64,000 nucleotides of DNA from Cyanodermella asteris (lineage: Eukaryota; Ascomycota; Lecanoromycetes; Ostropales; Stictidaceae): positions 1,320,998 through 1,384,997 of the forward strand of contig UYJD01000009.1 of NCBI GenBank assembly GCA_900618795.1, given 5' to 3'. Position numbers and translations under genes: made by a program. Under the pieces are notes generated by a model that did no database searches, was not told the DNA's origin, and saw nothing but the letters and a program-made list of their open reading frames with translations. This document shows positions 35,172 through 44,913 of the stretch, piece after piece. Positions within the stretch are counted from its first letter, which is position 1. Each line of letters begins with the position of its first letter.

Positions 35172-36990
35172 GCAACGACGGGGACGAATTCTAGGCTTGG
35201 GTAGTGTACATTAGAGGATCAAGATACGGCTTACGCAGGTTGAACATGCACATTGATCATGATGTCGAGCTCAAGTGATACTTCTGCCGTCTTAGCTTGG
35301 ACAGTCAACAAGTTCTTATCATCGAAGTGGTCGAGCGCTTCGTTTACCAAGCTCGATCCTTGTATTGGGATCCAGAGCGACTAGAGACGGGCAGCGATCA
35401 AATCCATCTTGCGGTGTGACAATGTCTCGAAAGTTTGCATTTCGTGGTCTCGTATTTGATATTTAAAGATAGAGCAGTACCTATGTATCTAAGGGTGATG
35501 AACGATGGTTGGGTGGAGCTCGGCTGCCGGCCTCCCGTCCGCATGTGGCTTGCATTAGCTGCCCCAATTCAACGAACTTCCCTTTTCTTCCTCCTGCAGC
35601 ATCGTCCTGTTGAGATGCTCTCTGTTCCGACTTGAACTTGTCCTCCGGTAGACAGAGTCAGCAGTTATCCCTGTCTGTTTCAACGATTGCTACGAGCCGC
35701 TAGATTGACTTCTCGAGCACGAAAAGCCTCAATCGATGGTCAGGGCTCGCCGTGACGCCATGTCCCAATCGAGTGCAAACCGATCAACACGACGAACCAG
35801 ACTTCAGACGGCGACGCCAAGGGAAAAGAGAAGAAAAGTTATCGCACGGTGAGCCCGTCATCACAACAATTCCGAGTCCTTTGCTCGCCCCGGTGCCCTG
35901 CCAAAGCACCACTCATTCCAGAGCTTTCACCCCGTCAGGCTTGAGCGGGAGGCACGTTGAAGCACAAACTTCTTGTTTTTCTTGCATGGCCAGCCTTGTC
36001 TTCAGCCGATCCTCTCGTCCTCCCGAGTCCTGCCTGCTCTCGTGAGATTCCTTCCACTGTGCAACCTATCAGCCCAGGCACCGACGGTTCGTGTCATCAT
36101 GTCGGGGCTACATGCGCTGCAGCCCACGTTACCCCAGCGCCCGACTAGTGGATGCACTCGGGTCGGTTGAGCCGCGTTGGATAGCTGGGATCCGTTTGCT
36201 CGACTGTCTCCGACAGCCAATCCGCTGCTGACAGACGAGCTGGGATCCGTGGGTCGAGGCTCTTCGCCCTGTCATCCTTTCCTACCTCGTTTTCCTTACC
36301 ACCAGCGGGCCGACATGGCCCACCTGCAGGCCCTTCAACCGTTTTCTGCAGTATTTTCACTAATATGCATGTAAATCTGTGGATCCTCGCATCGTACTCT
36401 GGACGTATTGTTTACCCCAGCACCGAACAAGCATTTCCTGTGTCTGTCCTCTGCTTTTGACGTTGCAGTTCGCGTATGCTGTCAGCTTGCGGAGGATCTG
36501 GGCGGATACTCGAGATTCACCGCAGAAAACGCCCCGACGGCTGATATCTTCTATGTGCACGATTTGTTGCTGCGCCGTCGCGTGGCTTTCCACGTTGACG
36601 GTCACTGGTCCGGTGGAATGCATATTCCTTGCCAGCTGAGCCTGAGCGGGTGGTGCTGAAGCTATGGACGGAGTTATTGGTTCTACCATAGTGGAAGTAG
36701 GGCGTCGTTGAACCGACCCTAAGGCTTTGCACGTTGCTCCTTCCCAGTCAGGTTGACAATCTATCTGCCAAGCTTGGGTATCCTCATACCTCGTGTCGAA
36801 TATAAATGACTCTTGTCTTCCTCTGAGTTCAAGAGCCTGTCCTCTTCATCCCTACCACTTCGTCACCCTCACCACCCGTCGCAGTACCTCTTCATTGAGC
36901 CATCTGTACCTCTGCCAATCCCATCCTCAAACCTACCAACCAAACCTACCAACCAAACCTAAAGATCCCTTCAGCCTTACCTACACCAAT
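35172..36990. other. Long intergenic region
   Basis: 1.8 kb between tandem genes. Short frames exist but none has domain or splice support. The right end has the TATA box and pyrimidine-rich leader of the CFEM-like gene and a 13-bp near-repeat (ACCTACCAACCAA) at about 36931-36962. Confidence 0.4.
36801..36807 (+). promoter_or_regulatory. TATA box of the CFEM-like gene
   Basis: TATAAAT, about 184 bases before the ATG at 36991, so an in-frame upstream ATG at 36793 lies outside the expected transcript. Confidence 0.55.
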
Positions 36991-37338
36991 ATGCGCGCTA
37001 CAACACTCGTCCTCGGCTTCATTGCCGCCATCTCCTCCACCGTCATCGCGCAGTCAAACTACGTGCCTCCTCCACCATGCCTCAAGTCCTGCATGGACCC
37101 CTATCCCTGCGACACCTGCAGCAGCAACTCCACAGCAGCCATCGACAGCTGCGTTAACACAGGCTGCTACTACCGCGACGTCACCTACGCCCACGCATAC
37201 TTCAGCAGCATCTGCACCAACAAGGGCTACGTCACCGAAGCCGGCAACACCGGCAGCTTCGTCGCCGTTCCTGCGGCCAGCTGTGCGCCGTCGGCGACGC
37301 CGTCGGCGGACAAGCGCAGCGTCAGGTTCTCTGCATGA
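36991..37338 (+). CDS. Small secreted cysteine-rich protein, CFEM-like
   Basis: 115 residues, single exon. Signal peptide 1-20 (ends VIA-QS). Eight cysteines at 30, 34, 40, 43, 54, 59, 75 and 98. The opening PPC-x3-C and the later C-x10-C-x4-C-x15-C match the CFEM spacing, although the middle is shorter than the consensus and Cys98 is extra, so I call it CFEM-like rather than typical. CFEM proteins bind haem or iron, sit in the wall or act as effectors. The C-terminus has ADKRSVRFSA, a possible Kex2 site, and no hydrophobic GPI tail. The ATG chosen begins the signal peptide; a longer frame upstream does not. Confidence 0.8.
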   Translation: MRATTLVLGFIAAISSTVIAQSNYVPPPPCLKSCMDPYPCDTCSSNSTAAIDSCVNTGCYYRDVTYAHAYFSSICTNKGYVTEAGNTGSFVAVPAASCAPSATPSADKRSVRFSA

Positions 37339-37670
37339 TGCTGGAGAGTTTCTGGAGGCTTGATTCCAACTGGTTCCGATGTATACGTGTACGATGTGAT
37401 GATTGTTCTTGAGCGTTCTGGGTTCGGGAGTGTCTCTGAGTGGATTTGAAAAAGATATCCGACGGTGGGATATACTGCTTTCATAGATCAATCAATGCAT
37501 GAGACACAGTTGTCTCAGCAACTTTGTACCCAATTTCCAGCTTTACTCCTACCATGTTTGCATACACCCCTTCAAAGTGATATACTTTCCCAACAAAGAC
37601 CGGGCTGTAGTCGTGTGAAATCCAGCATCGTCTTGATTGCAACCACACCAGAGGAAAGTATCCCTTCCGT
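37339..37670. other. Convergent 3' region
   Basis: Between the CFEM-like gene and the F-box-like gene; nothing further seen. Confidence 0.4.
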
Positions 37671-39323
37671 TCAGTCGTCATCCTGAAGCTCGCTAAAACT
37701 CGTTTCATCGCCACACTGAGCTAGACGAGTGAGCGGCTCGTTCCAGGACTTTTTAGCGGCCCGAAATTCGAGATTCCTAACACCTCGAAGCGCTTGCATT
37801 TCGCGAGCGGCATGGCAATGTTCAGCGTACATCTCTTCCCATTCTTCCGTCCACAAGTCCACATCCCAGAACTCCGTCGTGCCGAATGCGAAATCAAGCT
37901 TCCTCAGCGGGATCCTGTCCTTCACGAGACGGACGATTCTCGCCAACGAAACGACGTCCAAAACCGAGTCCCCGCGACGGTGATCCGCGCGACCGGGCAT
38001 CGGCACGATTGCAATGTTTTGCATCAGACGCAGAAGTGACGGGGCCAGGGCTTTGAAGAACTGCACCGTCAGAGCCGGGTCTTGGGAGAAGACGAAGGCA
38101 TTCCGAGAGTAGAATATCTCGGTGGCGGCGGCGTGCAGAGACTTGCTGGCGAGGAAGAGACCGGTGGGGATCAGCCGGCATGTACAGTGGGCCGACGACG
38201 CGGCGTAGACGTCCCGGCAGCAGCAGCTGAGTGCCGTGAGCGTACAGTTCAGGCAGCATGGCGTGTGGGCGTGAGGCTTGGTGATCCGATTGTCTCTGAT
38301 GACGACCTCGTCGCGTCTTTGCCCGTAATCGCTGCTGGTTTCCCTGCCACGGTAGATGTGGCTTCTGTCGTGATATGCTGGCGCCGCGCTGGAAATGAAA
38401 TTGCTGTATAGTCTACGAGGCCGTCTGCCGCGCCTCGCACGCGCAGGTACACCCGCCACGGTACGTCGTGCGTTCCTGGTCGGTCGTCCGGGATGTCTGC
38501 CGGCCGGTGCCAGCTCGGTCAATTCGAGAATGCGTATGCGGATCTCTGCCGGTAGCCGCTCGAAACAAAACGAACCCTTGCGTGAGTACTGGTTGGTCAT
38601 CACCATCGCAGCGTCGTTTGCGATATCCCGAAGAGCTGGCTCCCCGTACCGGCCGAGCCGGATATCGAGCCGCTTCAGAATTGGGAGCTTTCGGAGACTT
38701 GAGACTATGGCCCGGGCCTCGTTCGTACCCTCGACGTCTGCAATCAAGCTCAAGTGTACGCGATCCGGCTGCAACGCGTCTGCCAGGTACGCGCAGACTC
38801 CGCTCCACGCCTCGACCGTGCTCCTGCCGGCGCCATCTCGCAAAGAGAGCACGGGATCTGCGGTCTCTGTAGCCACGTTGCAGGCCATGCATCTGGTCCT
38901 CTTCCAGTCGAAAGCATACAGATCGTGACCGTGTGGACATGGCCAGCAGTTGAGCCGAATGAGAAGAGATCGGACTGGACGCAGTACGTCTTGGGATAGC
39001 TTTCGAATGGCATGTATGTCTCTGGCGTTTCTGCCGAGAACCATCAAGTCATTGGTCCCATAGAGGACAGATGAGGCCTCTTTGTAGACCTGACGGCATA
39101 CTCGCAAGAGAGACACTGGTAATTCCGGACAGTGGCAGTCGAGGTCGTCGCTGCGAGCCACAGTAATGCCATCGATCAAAGCTTCAGTCACGCACTCTCT
39201 GTGGGGAAGTCTCCGGCGCTTGAGGCCGCTTTCGTGTAGGATGTCAATGGGGCACGAGCGGACGAGTCCGGCGAATGCATAGATTCTCTGACGTGCTTCG
39301 AGGGGTATGCTAAGAAAAGACAT
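37671..39323 (-). CDS. Double F-box-like protein with Cys-rich segment
   Basis: Single exon, 550 residues from the ATG at 39323. Two F-box/2EXR-like motifs are visible: FLSIPLEARQRIYAFAG at the very start and FERLPAEIRIRILELTELA near residue 258. Each precedes a similar block in which an old copy of the motif leads to ...LLRVCRQVYKEASSVLYGTNDL and ...LFLASKSLHAAATEIFYSRNAFVF, so the protein looks like an internal duplication of one unit. Between the halves are an Arg-rich linker (about 275-310) and a Cys-rich patch (CCLNCTLTALSCCCRDV...CTCR) known to me from other fungal F-box-like proteins, and CxPCPHG/CMAC elsewhere. Predicted role: substrate adaptor of an SCF ubiquitin ligase or a related scaffold; inferred only. 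Confidence 0.75.
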   Translation of the reverse strand: MSFLSIPLEARQRIYAFAGLVRSCPIDILHESGLKRRRLPHRECVTEALIDGITVARSDDLDCHCPELPVSLLRVCRQVYKEASSVLYGTNDLMVLGRNARDIHAIRKLSQDVLRPVRSLLIRLNCWPCPHGHDLYAFDWKRTRCMACNVATETADPVLSLRDGAGRSTVEAWSGVCAYLADALQPDRVHLSLIADVEGTNEARAIVSSLRKLPILKRLDIRLGRYGEPALRDIANDAAMVMTNQYSRKGSFCFERLPAEIRIRILELTELAPAGRHPGRPTRNARRTVAGVPARARRGRRPRRLYSNFISSAAPAYHDRSHIYRGRETSSDYGQRRDEVVIRDNRITKPHAHTPCCLNCTLTALSCCCRDVYAASSAHCTCRLIPTGLFLASKSLHAAATEIFYSRNAFVFSQDPALTVQFFKALAPSLLRLMQNIAIVPMPGRADHRRGDSVLDVVSLARIVRLVKDRIPLRKLDFAFGTTEFWDVDLWTEEWEEMYAEHCHAAREMQALRGVRNLEFRAAKKSWNEPLTRLAQCGDETSFSELQDDD

Positions 39324-40151
39324 GGAGGATGGCACCTATCGATTGGCAGCTAGGGGATGAGTAACATACTCAAGGCTGCAATGATTCTGTGTATCGAGCA
39401 AGTGGCTAGTCACACCATGCTACCTGTACACGACTGAGCATGACGAAGATTTGAAATTGGGCACGTCAATCACATTCCGCCAGAATCGTGCACGCTGACG
39501 TTTACGACGAAAAAAAAGTCCATCAGGTGAGGGTGTCGCTACACAGGTGGGATGAGACGTGTAGTGAAAAGGTACGTACTTGGTTACCGCCCCTAAGGCG
39601 GTCGGAAAGATGCCTCTGCCGCCGTCCTCACAAACCTAAGTATTTAGCTAGTTGCTTAGCTAGATACTAAGCCAGGTACTTAGGGAGATACTTGTCTAAG
39701 TACTTAGCTAGGTATTTGTCTAGGTCCCTGACTAGGTACTTAGTTAAGTCCTTGCTGGGTACTTAATAAAATGTCTCGTCAGCGAGCTAGTTCGGCTGGA
39801 CTTTCAGCTAGTTTAGTGAGATCTGCCACTAAATGCATAGCCACAGGCGGCAGCAAGTACTGGGATTAGCGAGTGTCGCAGCGGGTGAGGGGAGCCGACT
39901 CCGACAACTCCGCCGCCTCGCATAAGTTCAGCCTGATGGGCTTCGATCTCAGAATCTATCACTCTCAAGCTCACCCTGGGTAGGCAACAGCTTTCGCGAC
40001 TTGATCAACATCCAAAGCTCGCCCGGCTGCTTGGCTGTTCTGATGTTTCTGCATCTTTGAACCTATCTGACGCGACTTTTTGTCGATTGTTTCCTGTATT
40101 GCAGTCGTGCTATGAGCATAGCTTCGCGAGCCATTCGCTTCCCTCTTCTCA
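39324..40151. promoter_or_regulatory. Divergent upstream region with palindromic array
   Basis: About 830 bp between two divergent starts, holding the 12-bp array at 39636-39766. No ORF is supported. Confidence 0.5.
39636..39766. repeat. 12-bp near-palindromic tandem array, 11 units
   Basis: Eleven adjoining units with consensus CTAGGTACTTAG; ten are 12 bp and one is 11 bp. One copy, CTAAGTACTTAG, is a perfect palindrome and others are near it, so single strands could fold into hairpins. Units differ at one to four positions. The array lies between the F-box-like gene and the WPxG gene. Confidence 0.9.
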
Positions 40152-42590
40152 ATGACCGACCGTCCCGTTTCCATCCTGACAGTCCAGAGTGAGGCGCCCC
40201 CACCATACTCCGAATACGATGATTCGCATCATACGGTCCCTGAGCCCAATGCCGAAACGCAGGCTATGCTCAGGGGAGGCTACCTGAATCGGAATATTCA
40301 ATATACGCCCCAGACCTCCATTGCGGACGAAAGCCCGGCGGCGGTGTATATCCGAAGTCGCGCATACGCCGGCCAGACCGATGATCTGATCACAATCGCC
40401 CGCGCAATACATCCCACGATTAAAACCGAAGGCATTCCATTCCCCAACGAGTATCCAGCCGTCGAAACTCGCGATGTCAAACCTGAAGATTGGACGTTCT
40501 TTGCTACGAGTATCGTTGACGAGCTTGAGGTGACAGCACCAAAGGGCTCGGTCCCGACACCCATGTCCGCGAGCGAGTTCCGAGAGCGACAGGATACCAT
40601 CGTTGCGGTTGTTGAGCAATGGAATGCTGGGTTCTTCGGGCCTCGAGGCATTCATGTCGTTCCTGCGTTCAGCTTTGGTCGCAGAATTCCTAGCCCCACC
40701 CCGACATATAGAACATCTCAAACAGGCGTTTCAGAGGCCGCGGAAATCGAGACGGTGACTTTCGATACTTCTCCGCGAAGCTCTCGTGCTCACACGCCGG
40801 ATACGATACGGGAGCTCGAGTTTGAGGATCAGCATAATGGCAGGACCACACCTCAGGCCGAGCGTGCAAGTTTCGTACCGACTATAACAGGACATGCGAG
40901 CAATTTCATCAACCAACGGTCACTGGAGAGAGAGTTCCAGGAGCAACTACAGATTGATAATGAGCTGCGCCAACAACGTCTGGCCGGAGCTGGTCTGCCA
41001 GCCGACATTCCTCCCCCACCCGGACCTCCGCCCGGGGCGATCCCCGAAAAACCACAAGAGAAGCAACGACAGATGTCAGTCGCTTCGAGCGAGTCATCAA
41101 CATCGCTTTCATCTATCGATTCGCTTTCTTCCGGTGACGAGATAGCCTACGGCGATGTGCCGGCCATTCGCCGCACGCTATCCGAGGAATTTCGGCGCGA
41201 TCCAACGAATACAAAACACCTCAAAGCAGCCTTGGCTTCAATACGTGACAATGTCAAGATGCAGCACCTGAATATGGCAAGCACAACAGACAAGCTGCAG
41301 CGGAAGAATATGGTCGCTGCGAGCAAAGAGCATCGCAAAGCCATGCGCGCTGAGATGAAGGAATTAAGGCGAGAAGTCAAAAGTTACCACAAAATCTGTC
41401 AAATTCACAAAAAGGACGAACGTGATGCGCGCAAGCAGCAGAGGAAAGAACTTCGAGAAGCGTTGAAGTCGTCCAGGAAAGAGGCGAAGGGACTGCGAAA
41501 GGAAGACAGAAAGTCTCGAAAACGTGGTGGTAAGAACGTTGAGAAGGGGCAACCTCATGGTGATCTGGTTCCGAGGAGTGATTCTCATGACTCAGGGCAC
41601 GCCCCGTGGATGGATGCCGTTCCGGGCGGAAGCAGTAGCTGGCCGTTTGGAAAGAAGCCCTCTGGTCTCCCTGATGAACATCTTCCGGGAGAAATGCCAC
41701 CCGGCTGGCCCTTCGGCGGCGAGCTACCTGGCTGGCCGTGGAACGAGAAGCTTGGACATCCAAAGCAGCACTATCCTCCCAACTGGCCTTTGGGACATCT
41801 ACCGCAAAACTGGCCACTGGGACAGAAGCCCGCAAATTGGCCTCTCGGTGAGAAACCTCCTGGATGGCCTCTCGCCAAAACAGCCTCAGCTCCAATCACA
41901 CGCAAGCCCGTTCCGCCACGCCGTCCGGAAACATCTCCTGCTTCACCGGACGCTGGCAGCCCGGGACCTTCCAATGCGCCGGCGCTCCCTTCCCCACACG
42001 GCTCGATTGTCGCCCCGCCAGCGTCTGGAGCATCAGCTCCGGTCTCTCCTCACAGTAGCCCCGCATCCCCAGAGCCATACTCGGCCCCACCGCTAATTAC
42101 ACCTTACACATCGCGTACATCGCACGCACCTTACGGAACCCATCTTTCTCCCTCAGCTTCTTTTCCAGCCGCCTCTGCAGCTCGCGTAGCGTCTCGATCA
42201 CCATCCCCCGGACCAGCAGCCCCAGTGCCCCACCACTTCAACCCCTTTGGCGGGCGTGAATGGGGTGGACGAGGCCGCGGTGGCAGACCTGGTGCCGATT
42301 GGAGCGGCGGACGCGGTAGGGGATGGGGTGAAAGGAGCGGGAGCAATGATATGCGCGCGGGGGGGCGGGGCAGGGGGTTTGGAAGGGGGAGGTCAGGTAG
42401 TGATGATCAGAGTCTGATCGGAATGGCGAAGGAGTATTTAATGGCTCAAGCGCAAGAGAGCATTGAGAGACTGCGTCCTGCGTCATCCATGGGACATGGA
42501 CCTCCGCAGCATGCTGGTTCGGCTCCGGGTCAGAGTGCGGGTCGGAGTCAAAGTGACGGACAGGAGACTGGAGTGGCTCACAACGGCTGA
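40152..42590 (+). CDS. WPxG-repeat, coiled-coil and RG-rich fungal protein
   Basis: Single exon, 812 residues, no family recognised. Order of parts: a PPPY motif at about 16-19 (potential ligand for the WW domains of Rsp5-type ubiquitin ligases); a well-formed, probably folded N-terminal segment (about 70-170: ...TIKTEGIPFPNEYPAVE...EDWTFFATSIVDEL...); a Pro-rich spot; a highly charged Lys/Arg/Glu helix (about 340-460, probable coiled coil); seven Trp-Pro units (about 496-577: WPFG, WPFG, WPW, WPLG x3, WPLA); a Pro/Ser/Ala-rich region; and an RG/RGG-rich tail (about 700-760) like those of RNA-binding proteins. No signal peptide or membrane helix. I infer a cytoplasmic scaffold, perhaps RNA-linked; function unknown. 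Confidence 0.8.
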   Translation: MTDRPVSILTVQSEAPPPYSEYDDSHHTVPEPNAETQAMLRGGYLNRNIQYTPQTSIADESPAAVYIRSRAYAGQTDDLITIARAIHPTIKTEGIPFPNEYPAVETRDVKPEDWTFFATSIVDELEVTAPKGSVPTPMSASEFRERQDTIVAVVEQWNAGFFGPRGIHVVPAFSFGRRIPSPTPTYRTSQTGVSEAAEIETVTFDTSPRSSRAHTPDTIRELEFEDQHNGRTTPQAERASFVPTITGHASNFINQRSLEREFQEQLQIDNELRQQRLAGAGLPADIPPPPGPPPGAIPEKPQEKQRQMSVASSESSTSLSSIDSLSSGDEIAYGDVPAIRRTLSEEFRRDPTNTKHLKAALASIRDNVKMQHLNMASTTDKLQRKNMVAASKEHRKAMRAEMKELRREVKSYHKICQIHKKDERDARKQQRKELREALKSSRKEAKGLRKEDRKSRKRGGKNVEKGQPHGDLVPRSDSHDSGHAPWMDAVPGGSSSWPFGKKPSGLPDEHLPGEMPPGWPFGGELPGWPWNEKLGHPKQHYPPNWPLGHLPQNWPLGQKPANWPLGEKPPGWPLAKTASAPITRKPVPPRRPETSPASPDAGSPGPSNAPALPSPHGSIVAPPASGASAPVSPHSSPASPEPYSAPPLITPYTSRTSHAPYGTHLSPSASFPAASAARVASRSPSPGPAAPVPHHFNPFGGREWGGRGRGGRPGADWSGGRGRGWGERSGSNDMRAGGRGRGFGRGRSGSDDQSLIGMAKEYLMAQAQESIERLRPASSMGHGPPQHAGSAPGQSAGRSQSDGQETGVAHNG

Positions 42591-43020
42591 ACTGACCGAT
42601 GAAAAGGACCGATTTTATGAAATCTGGACCTTCTTACTGACTCGCAAAATATTGAATAGAGCGAAGCCGTTTATGAATGTTTGGATCTGTACGATAACAT
42701 AGATGAATGACCATGAACGAGATCAACTGCCCTTGCATAGCTGTCTCTGTACGGAATTGTATACCCTTAGGCCGTAGCCGTTCCCCATAATGTACAATGA
42801 AGACCGTCAAAAATCCGACATCTCTTCGACGTTGGCCCGATCCTTTTTATGTTCCTCGCTCAATGCGTACAGTCGCCCATGCAGTCAAACCAGATTTTGC
42901 AGTGGATTCGGCTGGCACTTGCACCGTCAAGTTCCAGCCTTGAAGACCAAACCACCCCTCGAAATTCTTCACCATCCGGCTCCTCGTTCCCAAGTCAAAC
43001 TCATCCCATGTCAACCAAGC
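42591..43020. other. Convergent 3' region
   Basis: Between the WPxG gene and COA1; nothing beyond 3' UTRs is supported. Confidence 0.4.
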
Positions 43021-43650
43021 TCAACTCGCCTCCTGCACCTCCTTCCCGAACGGATCCCTCCCCTCCTCCACCAGCAACTGCACCACCTCCCCGCCCTCCA
43101 TCTCCAACTCCCACCCGCTCGTCTCGAAAAACCCCATCCTCGTCCTCCTCTCCGCCTTGAACCTCATGTACCCCCGTCCCCTGGTCCCCTTGACCCCGTA
43201 CCCTATGTCGATCCGACCGTGGACCTGGTTCAGCTCGCCCCAGATCCACGGCCACCGGTCGCGGAAGTAGATCTCGTCGCCCAGGAGCTCGCGCGCCCGC
43301 GGGTGCGTGCGCAGCGAGTAGAGGGTCGCGCTCACGACGGACGAGGAGGACTTCTCGTAGTTGAAGATTGCGAGCGCGGAGCCCGTGATGGCGAGGGCGA
43401 AGAGGGGCAGGGTGAGGAGCCAGGAGCGCGTCGGGGAGGAGATGTCGGGCAGGTCGCGGTCCGGGTGGCGGTCGAGGATCGGGCCGGAATTCGCCCTCGG
43501 GGCGGCGATGAGGGTGCGTCGAGGTTGATGGGAGGGAGTGAGAGGGAGGTTGTGTTGCGGGAGGGTGCTGGGTCGTGAAGAAGATGGCGAGATGGCGGTC
43601 GTGCGGCGTATGGTGGGCTTGGGGAGCCGCAGTGGTATTGATGGCTTCAT
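43021..43650 (-). CDS. COA1: Cytochrome c oxidase assembly factor Coa1
   Basis: Mitochondrial inner-membrane factor for early maturation of Cox1 in complex IV. 209 residues, single exon, from ATG 43650. An Arg/Ser/Pro-rich presequence without acids (about 1-60) suits mitochondrial import. One membrane helix (about 74-96, WLLTLPLFALAITGSALAIF) is followed by the Coa1 core in the intermembrane space: ARELLGDEIYFRDRWPWIWGEL, then GRIDIGYGVKGTRGRGYMRF. That block is the family hallmark. Shares a 400-bp divergent promoter with the next gene. Secure. Confidence 0.93.
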   Translation of the reverse strand: MKPSIPLRLPKPTIRRTTAISPSSSRPSTLPQHNLPLTPSHQPRRTLIAAPRANSGPILDRHPDRDLPDISSPTRSWLLTLPLFALAITGSALAIFNYEKSSSSVVSATLYSLRTHPRARELLGDEIYFRDRWPWIWGELNQVHGRIDIGYGVKGTRGRGYMRFKAERRTRMGFFETSGWELEMEGGEVVQLLVEEGRDPFGKEVQEAS

Positions 43651-44057
43651 GGCTGGCTGGTGGAGGGAGAGGTGGTTGGTGGAATTCAATGGGAGGGAGT
43701 GCTTGTGATGGATCGAGAGAGCTTCGAGATGATGGTGATGCGGCTCGCCTATTGTTGCTGTTCGTTGGAGCGGCTTGGCGCTGGATTTCAGTCGGAATGT
43801 GGAGGCGGGTTCGGTCGTGGGCTCAGATCATCGGCTGGACGCAGGCAGCCAGCTACCACACGTGAGGGTTGTGAGGTCTCGTAACACAATGGGACGTGTG
43901 ATAGCTTGACACTTGATGAGCAGTCACTCTGGTAGATGCATCTTGGTTGAAGTTCTCCTGAGGCCCCGATATCACTCACTGCCGAAGATACAGCACATCT
44001 TTGGGTATCGTCTTCAATAGATCACCGACCCAGTGTTCATTACAACAACTTAAGACG
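43651..44057. promoter_or_regulatory. Divergent promoter region, COA1 / membrane protein
   Basis: About 400 bp between opposed starts. No TATA box or known operator was recognised. Confidence 0.4.
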
Positions 44058-44760
44058 ATGGCTTCTACGAGGCTACGGAAGACGTTCCAGTACAGGGACG
44101 AAGACAGTGATGGAAGTGGTGATCTGGCATTAGACGAGCAAGGTGCACATGCCCCACCTCCTAGTCCATGCTGTGGTAGATATTGACCAATTGCAGAGCA
44201 GGAAGAACTCATCGGGAGGCTCAAGAAAGAGAACGATGAGAAGAACGACACATATCTCGTAAGCCTCCGAGTGCGCTCAGACCAGCGAAGACAAGTCTGA
44301 CATGAACTAGCAAATTTTCTTGATCATCCCTTGCGTCTCTTGGATCCTTTTCGTTGCGGCATTCATCCGCACTTCTCTTCCCTGGGCCCGTCTCCTTTGC
44401 ATCCTTGGGACGTCGTCCCTCTTCGCCACAGCCTACAACCTCATGCTCATCCCGACCAAAGGACCCAACTCCTCGTCTTCTCCCCAACGTCCGGCCAAGG
44501 TCGGCCCTTATCAAATCGCCATTCCGGACACGCTTACTCCCGCACAGAGGTACGTTCCGATTCTGAACGGTGCGCTGAGCGTATTGATTGCGCTGTGGGG
44601 CCTGTCATTCAGGAGTGGTCGAGGTGTCATTGGCGGGTTCTGGATGACTTGTTGGTTGCCTGTAGTGGAGTTTGGAATGATTCAGATGGCCAGATGGTGG
44701 ATTGTGGAAGTTGATCCCGAAGAACTGGAGAAATTGAGATACGAGTTCAGAGGCGCTTGA
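44058..44760 (+). CDS. Small four-helix membrane protein, unknown function
   Basis: Three exons, 44058..44142, 44197..44258 and 44311..44760, give 198 residues. The first two exons encode an acidic, hydrophilic head (TRLRKTFQYRDEDSDGSGDL, then EELIGRLKKENDEKND). The third holds four hydrophobic helices at about 50-70, 73-95, 124-145 and 150-172, separated by a Ser/Pro loop (KGPNSSSSPQRPAKVGPYQI) and ending in an acidic tail. Introns are 54 and 52 bp; the first has the weak donor GTGCAC, the second GTAAGC. The frame agrees across both joins, but no homology check was possible. I do not recognise a named family. Confidence 0.7.
44143..44196 (+). other. Intron 1 of the four-helix protein gene
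   Basis: 54 bp, unusual donor GTGCAC, acceptor TTGCAG, phase 1, TTGACC as branch-like motif. Confidence 0.6.
44259..44310 (+). other. Intron 2 of the four-helix protein gene
   Basis: 52 bp, GTAAGC donor, CTGACA branch-like motif, AACTAG acceptor, phase 0. Confidence 0.7.
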
Positions 44761-44913
44761 CGATGCGTGCTGGTGGGATCCGTCTTTGAGCTGTCCTGCC
44801 ATAGTGGCATATCCAATATTGTGTTCTCAAGGGCGTTGTTCTGAGCTCCAGTCGAGGACTGTGCTCGAGGCCTTCAATAATATCGCTAGATTTCGTAATG
44901 TGCTTGGACATTG

